A DNA stretch of 5,789 nucleotides from Candidatus Dormiibacterota bacterium (GTDB lineage Bacteria > Chloroflexota > Dormibacteria > Aeolococcales > Bog-877), in contig PLDE01000128.1 in NCBI GenBank assembly GCA_003135035.1, positions 1,348 to 7,136 of the forward strand, given 5' to 3'. The translations under genes and the position numbers were made by a program. The notes beneath the pieces are model-generated. The model was not told the DNA's origin and did not search any database. It worked only from the letters and a program-made list of their open reading frames with translations. This document shows, one piece after another, positions 5,780-5,789 of the stretch; position 1 is the first letter of the stretch, and each line of letters starts with the position of its first letter.

Positions 5780-5789
5780 CAGCTCCCTT

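Noticed and set aside
1..5789. CRISPR arrays, tRNA or rRNA genes, complete insertion sequences, phage attachment sites
   Set aside because: I saw no regularly spaced repeats, tRNA-like cloverleaf, transposase motifs or paired terminal inverted repeats.

Overview
This is a GC-rich bacterial chromosomal window. The protein styles suggest an actinobacterial or Chloroflexota-like soil lineage: a GNAT-type protein, a DoxX protein with a 'RLSWLWLIIRVYVGWQWL' first helix, a YbjQ-type protein and a double PRC-barrel protein. This assignment is by family resemblance only. Every gene that looks intact lies on the minus strand, and the only plus-strand coding signal is a 5'-truncated fragment.

Layout from left to right. 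Positions 115-837 encode a GNAT-like acetyltransferase, with a GC-rich hairpin beyond its stop. Positions 895-1110 and 1135-1467 form a two-gene unit, a YbjQ/UPF0145 protein followed by a 71-residue single-span membrane protein. Positions 1706-1951 encode an 81-residue protein I do not recognise, with a good ribosome-binding site and a candidate promoter at 2013-2040. Positions 2155-2799 encode a protein with two PRC-barrel repeats joined by a glycine-rich linker. It lies just downstream of a DoxX-family membrane protein (about 2845-3435) and the two are probably co-transcribed. Positions 4976-5779 encode a complete alpha/beta hydrolase with its catalytic triad intact.

The most informative part is 3772-4633. 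On the minus strand, about 3772-4200 is a decayed piece of a family-B-DNA-polymerase-like gene. It keeps the CDTDSM (motif C) signature, an AKRY motif and a HGLGHLL block, but is interrupted by an in-frame TGA where the family has Arg, so a CGA to TGA mutation is likely. On the plus strand, 4199-4633 encodes the C-terminal PD-(D/E)XK-nuclease-like domain of a larger protein that has lost its N-terminus. The two remnants meet head to head at about 4200, beside a (CG)5 tract, as if one deletion removed the 5' halves of two divergent genes. The polymerase frame then stays open, without a stop, into the DoxX gene, so a naive gene call gives a false 328-residue protein.

I see no defence island, CRISPR array, RNA gene or complete mobile element. 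The intact genes look like ordinary housekeeping or stress-type functions, and 3457-4975 looks like a decaying region.
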